Assembly: GCF_009870125.1 (NCBI RefSeq)
Contig: NC_046683.1
Span: 21,213,001 to 21,277,000, forward strand
DNA length: 64,000 bases
Direction: 5' to 3'
DNA from: Drosophila pseudoobscura
Lineage: Eukaryota > Arthropoda > Insecta > Diptera > Drosophilidae
A program made the translations under genes and the position numbers. Positions 60,251 to 64,000 of this stretch are shown in pieces. How positions within the stretch are numbered: position 1 is the first letter of the stretch; each line of letters begins with the position of its first letter. The notes beneath the pieces were generated by a model. It saw nothing but the letters and a program-made list of their open reading frames with translations. It searched no databases and was not told the origin of the DNA.

Positions 60251-63200
60251 ATGGGATATCAATTTTGTAATGGTTTAATCTGATTTAATTGGGCAGAATG
60301 AGGGTTTTTTACAATACCCGAGATACCCGAAATCCATCAATTATTTACTTTAGATTTAGATTATCGACATAAGCTTTATTAGACGAATTCTTCCATATTC
60401 AAAACATACATAAATGTGTACCTATGCGGATCACACTATTTATACGTACTACTAGCTCACTCGAGCTAAGAGTTGATCTGGCTTTATGGGATTACTACCT
60501 AACATTATTGGGAATAAGGTATTCAAAATCCACCTTTATAAAAGCATTCTGCAAACCCCCTAGCTTTGATTAGCTTGTATCGCATTCCGTCTAGTAGGTG
60601 ACGGAGACAATCGAATCGATCTGTCCTCTGTCCCTGTCTGCTTCTCTGCTCACCTCAGACAATAGGGGCTACCGTAAGGGAACTTCCCTGTTACGAGGCT
60701 CCACTGCCTCTAGAGTTTCATCACTGTACACCATCGCGGTACTTTGAACTGTACGCAGCTCCAGCTGTTGGTTATGATACCCGGTACGTGCTGTGTCTGC
60801 CATGTCACCCATGTTCGTCTGTGCAATATTTGATATGTGACGATATTATTTGGTAGGTACCTGTATTACTGATATCGTCTAAACAATATTAACATATGTT
60901 GCCGTGTCATCCGCTCTCCCATCATTGAGGCGAGTGTTACATCACACACCTGACCTGCTTGAAGCCCAAGCATCGAATGATCTGAGTAGCGGCTATCTCA
61001 CAGTCGGAATGTATGGATGGGAAGCGGTCCTACTTCTTTTCGGTATTTGTTTTGTTGTATTGGGCGCTGCTGTTTTGTTTGTTTATTTGTCTTGCCCTAC
61101 CAAATGCTGACGACTTGTTTTGTTCTTGAAAAGCGTCTAATTTATTATCTCTCGCGATTTCTGACTTTTTCCCCATTTGATTATCGCGCTGCAGGCTTTG
61201 CGGAAGTGAAGAAGCGGGAAAACGGGGAAGCGGGGAAGCTGCAGATGGAGATAGAGCTGAATAGATGGAGCATTCTAGAACTGCTGATGCGATCGACTGA
61301 TTTACGGCTGTTGCAGATACATACAGAATAGAATTGCTGAGTTGCAGCAACAACAACAAACGCCGCACAATTGTCCCGTTTAGATACGCCAGCAGAGAGC
61401 GCTAAGAACTGGCCAAACGAGGAAGCAGCTGCATAGGAGCACCTCTTACAGGGTCCGACGCACGACACGGCCTTTAGCTTCAGGCGTTCAAAAATTGTTT
61501 AATTCGAGAAGGGTCAAGCTTAAGTGGACTAGGACCACGGATTATCAGCACATCGATGACGCTGACAAGGCTGGGAGGGCAACGGAATCTAACGATAAGA
61601 AGAAGAGAGTTGGTTGAACACACCAACAATTTTAATGAGATGTGTCATCTCTCTGCGTTCCAAAATCTTTTGTAGCACAAATCTCTAGCAAGCTAGAGAT
61701 TGAGCAATTGGCGGCATTATATTAGCTCGCCATTGGAAGAGGACGTTTTCTATCATCCACTGCTCACACACCAAGCCCCAACATAATCTTCTTTTTGAAT
61801 TCAATTGTTGACCAAATAGAATATTTAGTTTGAAAGGTCTATTTAATCCTCGCAAAATATATTCAGGTAAGCTCCGGTTTTCACTTTCCCAAAAACTTTC
61901 CGATCTTTTTGAACTCTTTTAACCCAACCCCAAATTCTGCTTTGAAATAATTGGACAATGCAACAACACACCGATTCGCTTATCAATCCATCGGTAAAGA
62001 CACATATACACCGAATTCTGTTTTTACACGGTAGATTGGTAGATTGGTTCCTGAAGAAACCGCGTAAAAATGACATTGTTTCGTATTCAAAAATAGGTGA
62101 TTGTTTCCGTATCTCTAAAACCTGCTAAAATTAGGGGGAAAATTAGGAAACGCTGGGAAAAACGAAAGGGAAACAAAAATTTACATTTGTTTCTATGTGT
62201 TGTGTTATTTTGAACCGTGCTAAATGGAATAAAAACGTATTATTTCTAAACCGTCTAAAAAAAGGACCGTTTAAAACAGAATTAGGGGTATACTGTTAAC
62301 ATACAGTGTACTGTATGGTTTGTGACATAGCAGAGTATTTCCTGCGTGCAATACACTAAATGGTGCGCCTAACAGCACTAAAGTGTGACGAAAATTGCGA
62401 AAGCAGGATCACCTAACAAAAAAAAAAAAAAAAACGAAACCTTTGGCCTGAGCACGCAAAACACAGCTATTAAGCTGACCAAAAATTAAATCTTCGTTTC
62501 GGTTAAGTCGACAGAAAACTGACTTAATGAGATGCCCTATTCAAGTGACGCAGATTGTATGTAATGAGTAAATTCTGGCCTGGTTTAGCCAGTACTTAAC
62601 AAGCCATATATTCACGTATGCAGTATTGTTTTGATCACGTATGTCCGTAACATGCATCCACATATGTGTGGTGCATGGTGCTTTTGTGTGGCGAGAGATC
62701 TAGATCTTCTCTGTTTCCGTGCAAATCATTCTCTGTGTTTCATTTCATTTAATTTTTTGGTTAATTGCGCCACACAGAATGCTTTAAATGCTCAACGCGA
62801 TGCCTTTCAAAAGGGGCTGCTCAGTGGAGGAGGACGATGCATGGAATGACATTTATGTACATACATATATAAAAGGCACTCATACTTACTGCACTCTATG
62901 GCAATGTGAGGGCAGTGGACTGAGAGGAGGCACTAGCCAGACCGCCAAAATGAAGGTGCAAGCACGTAAAAAGAGATCAGGCATACATATATGTACATAC
63001 GTATGTACATAAGTACATTGTAGTATGCATTTACATACATATGTACATTTATTCTTAAAATAACACATTGCAACTTTTCATACATATATTTTTTTCGGAA
63101 TTGGGCACGCGTCGTTCTTTTGGCTCCATTCCTCCTGCCGCCTGCTGCCGGCCCCCGTTACCGTAAGCGTTTGTGTCACCGGCTATATAACTTATTTTCG

Positions 63201-63500
63201 TCATTCTGCCGGCCCCTCCTGCCCATGAGTGAAATGCTCGAAGCGTTTAAATGGGCGGAGTGGTCCAACGGGCTGCTGCATGACCCACTTAAAAGTTGAA
63301 ATGTTTACTTATGTATAAGTGCGTCGCGATTCGAAGGAATTATATTGAGTGACCAGAATGACTTTTATTTTCCGTCTTTGGGATCGAAGTTTTCTGAGAC
63401 TGTACATTGGGCAGACTTCGTATTTCCGATGGGCATATAATTGAATTATCTTTCATCTGATCTGCCTATTCAAATAGGCAAAAGTTGTTCACTTTTTCGG
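60251..63500. other. Repeat-rich region without supported gene
   Basis: Short frames occur on both strands. One minus-strand frame near 61843-62076 contains CICVFTDG, reminiscent of LINE RNase H domains, but it is too short and broken to classify. The rest is AT-rich with TATG-type simple repeats near 62990-63050. Confidence 0.35.
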
Positions 63501-63503
63501 TAT

Positions 63504-63586
63504 ACAGTAGACGCTCGGAGATTAGAACCACTTTGTAAATGACGTGGTCCTAATTCTCGAAAGGTAATTTCCGAGCGTTTACTGTA
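63504..63586. mobile_element. Small palindromic MITE (pogo/Tigger-like ends)
   Basis: TACAGTAGACGCTCGGA (63504-63520) and TCCGAGCGTTTACTGTA (63570-63586) pair at 16 of 17 positions. The ends CAGT...ACTG flanked by TA on both sides fit a pogo/Tigger- or Tc1-type element of 79 bases plus TA duplication. The inner parts also pair (ATTAGAACCAC with GTGGTCCTAAT), making nearly the whole element a hairpin. Confidence 0.75.
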
Positions 63587-64000
63587 TATAGTCATGTTTT
63601 CTTTAGCTAAAAATAATAATAATAAATAACTTTAACTTTTTAAATTTAAAAAACACCAATAGAGATATTTTTTTGGGGTAAATACTCGATAGAAACCTAC
63701 ACTAATCTCCTTTTAAAAAAAATTAATCGTCAATAAACTTCATATGTCAACCTTTTATGAAGGATTCTGCAGTTTCTGGATTATATACCTATTCTATAAT
63801 CCTATGTCAATCCTATTCTATGCCAGCTACTTTCATAAGTATCTACATATGTATGTACATACATATATTCCAATAGTTTTACCAAAAACCCACTGAAGAA
63901 CTTTGATTCGATTGATCAAAAGTTTTCTCATGTTTATCTATGAAATACAGGGACGAAATAGGGATCCTCAAGTCTCTCCGCTACATCATATTTTTGTGCC
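63587..64000. other. Right end of window, nothing recognised
   Basis: AT-rich sequence with a TACATATG-type simple repeat near 63845-63870. No gene or repeat family is recognised. Confidence 0.4.

Noticed and set aside
60904-61331. Plus-strand short ORFs with hydrophobic segments
   Set aside because: They overlap each other, lack motifs and lie in repeat-like sequence.
61843-62076. Minus-strand frame with CICVFTDG
   Set aside because: It resembles the start of a LINE RNase H domain, but the following residues do not fit in one frame. Too weak to annotate.

Overview
The window is nuclear DNA of a Drosophila species, most likely of the obscura group. Genes have short AT-rich introns with GT..AG ends, exon structures and protein sequences match fly families, and core promoters carry fly motifs (DRE TATCGATA, Ohler motif 6, M1BP motif 1). 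The group call rests on a truncated DINE-1/ISY-type interspersed repeat at about 18.2-18.7 kb that I recognise from D. pseudoobscura and its relatives. From memory, several genes here (DIP1, wap, Usp2, Trmt10A, the SLC35E1-like transporter, the acyltransferase-like gene) neighbour one another at the base of the D. melanogaster X, so this is probably the homologous X arm.

Layout. 0-9.5 kb is repeat-rich: decayed reverse-transcriptase fragments (1-2640), a Helentron/DINE fragment, a broken proteasome beta2-like gene (about 5.86-6.72 kb) and an unidentified coding-like relic (8.4-8.95 kb). 9.5-23.1 kb is a run of minus-strand genes: ER glucosidase II alpha, a tektin, a 115-residue unknown ORF, mitochondrial NFU1, and the double-stranded-RNA-binding protein DIP1, whose 2.3-kb intron holds a fold-back sequence. 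24.9-26.5 kb is a plus-strand SLC35E1-like transporter, followed by a minus-strand acyltransferase-like gene (27.1-28.1 kb), 4 kb of simple repeats, and wap/DCAF7 (32.2-33.5 kb). A decayed copy of the piRNA endonuclease gene zucchini lies at 34.9-35.5 kb. Usp2 fills 38.6-49.4 kb, with several long low-complexity N-terminal coding exons and a compact USP catalytic core. The right end carries a FAM210-like mitochondrial gene (-), Trmt10A (+) and a RETREG/FAM134-like ER-phagy receptor (-), then about 4 kb of repeats with no gene I can support.

The intact genes are mostly housekeeping: glycoprotein quality control, Fe-S assembly, tRNA m1G9 methylation, deubiquitination, ER-phagy and signalling scaffolds, plus sperm-axoneme structure (tektin). 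They are independent transcription units, not a pathway. The unusual content is in the gaps: a protein-derived inverted repeat in the DIP1 intron, the dead zucchini copy, the proteasome pseudogene, a two-copy inverted-terminal-repeat element, and two small palindromic elements. Exon limits were assigned by hand from splice sites and reading phase; each total closes to an open frame, but untranslated regions and transcription starts are not resolved.
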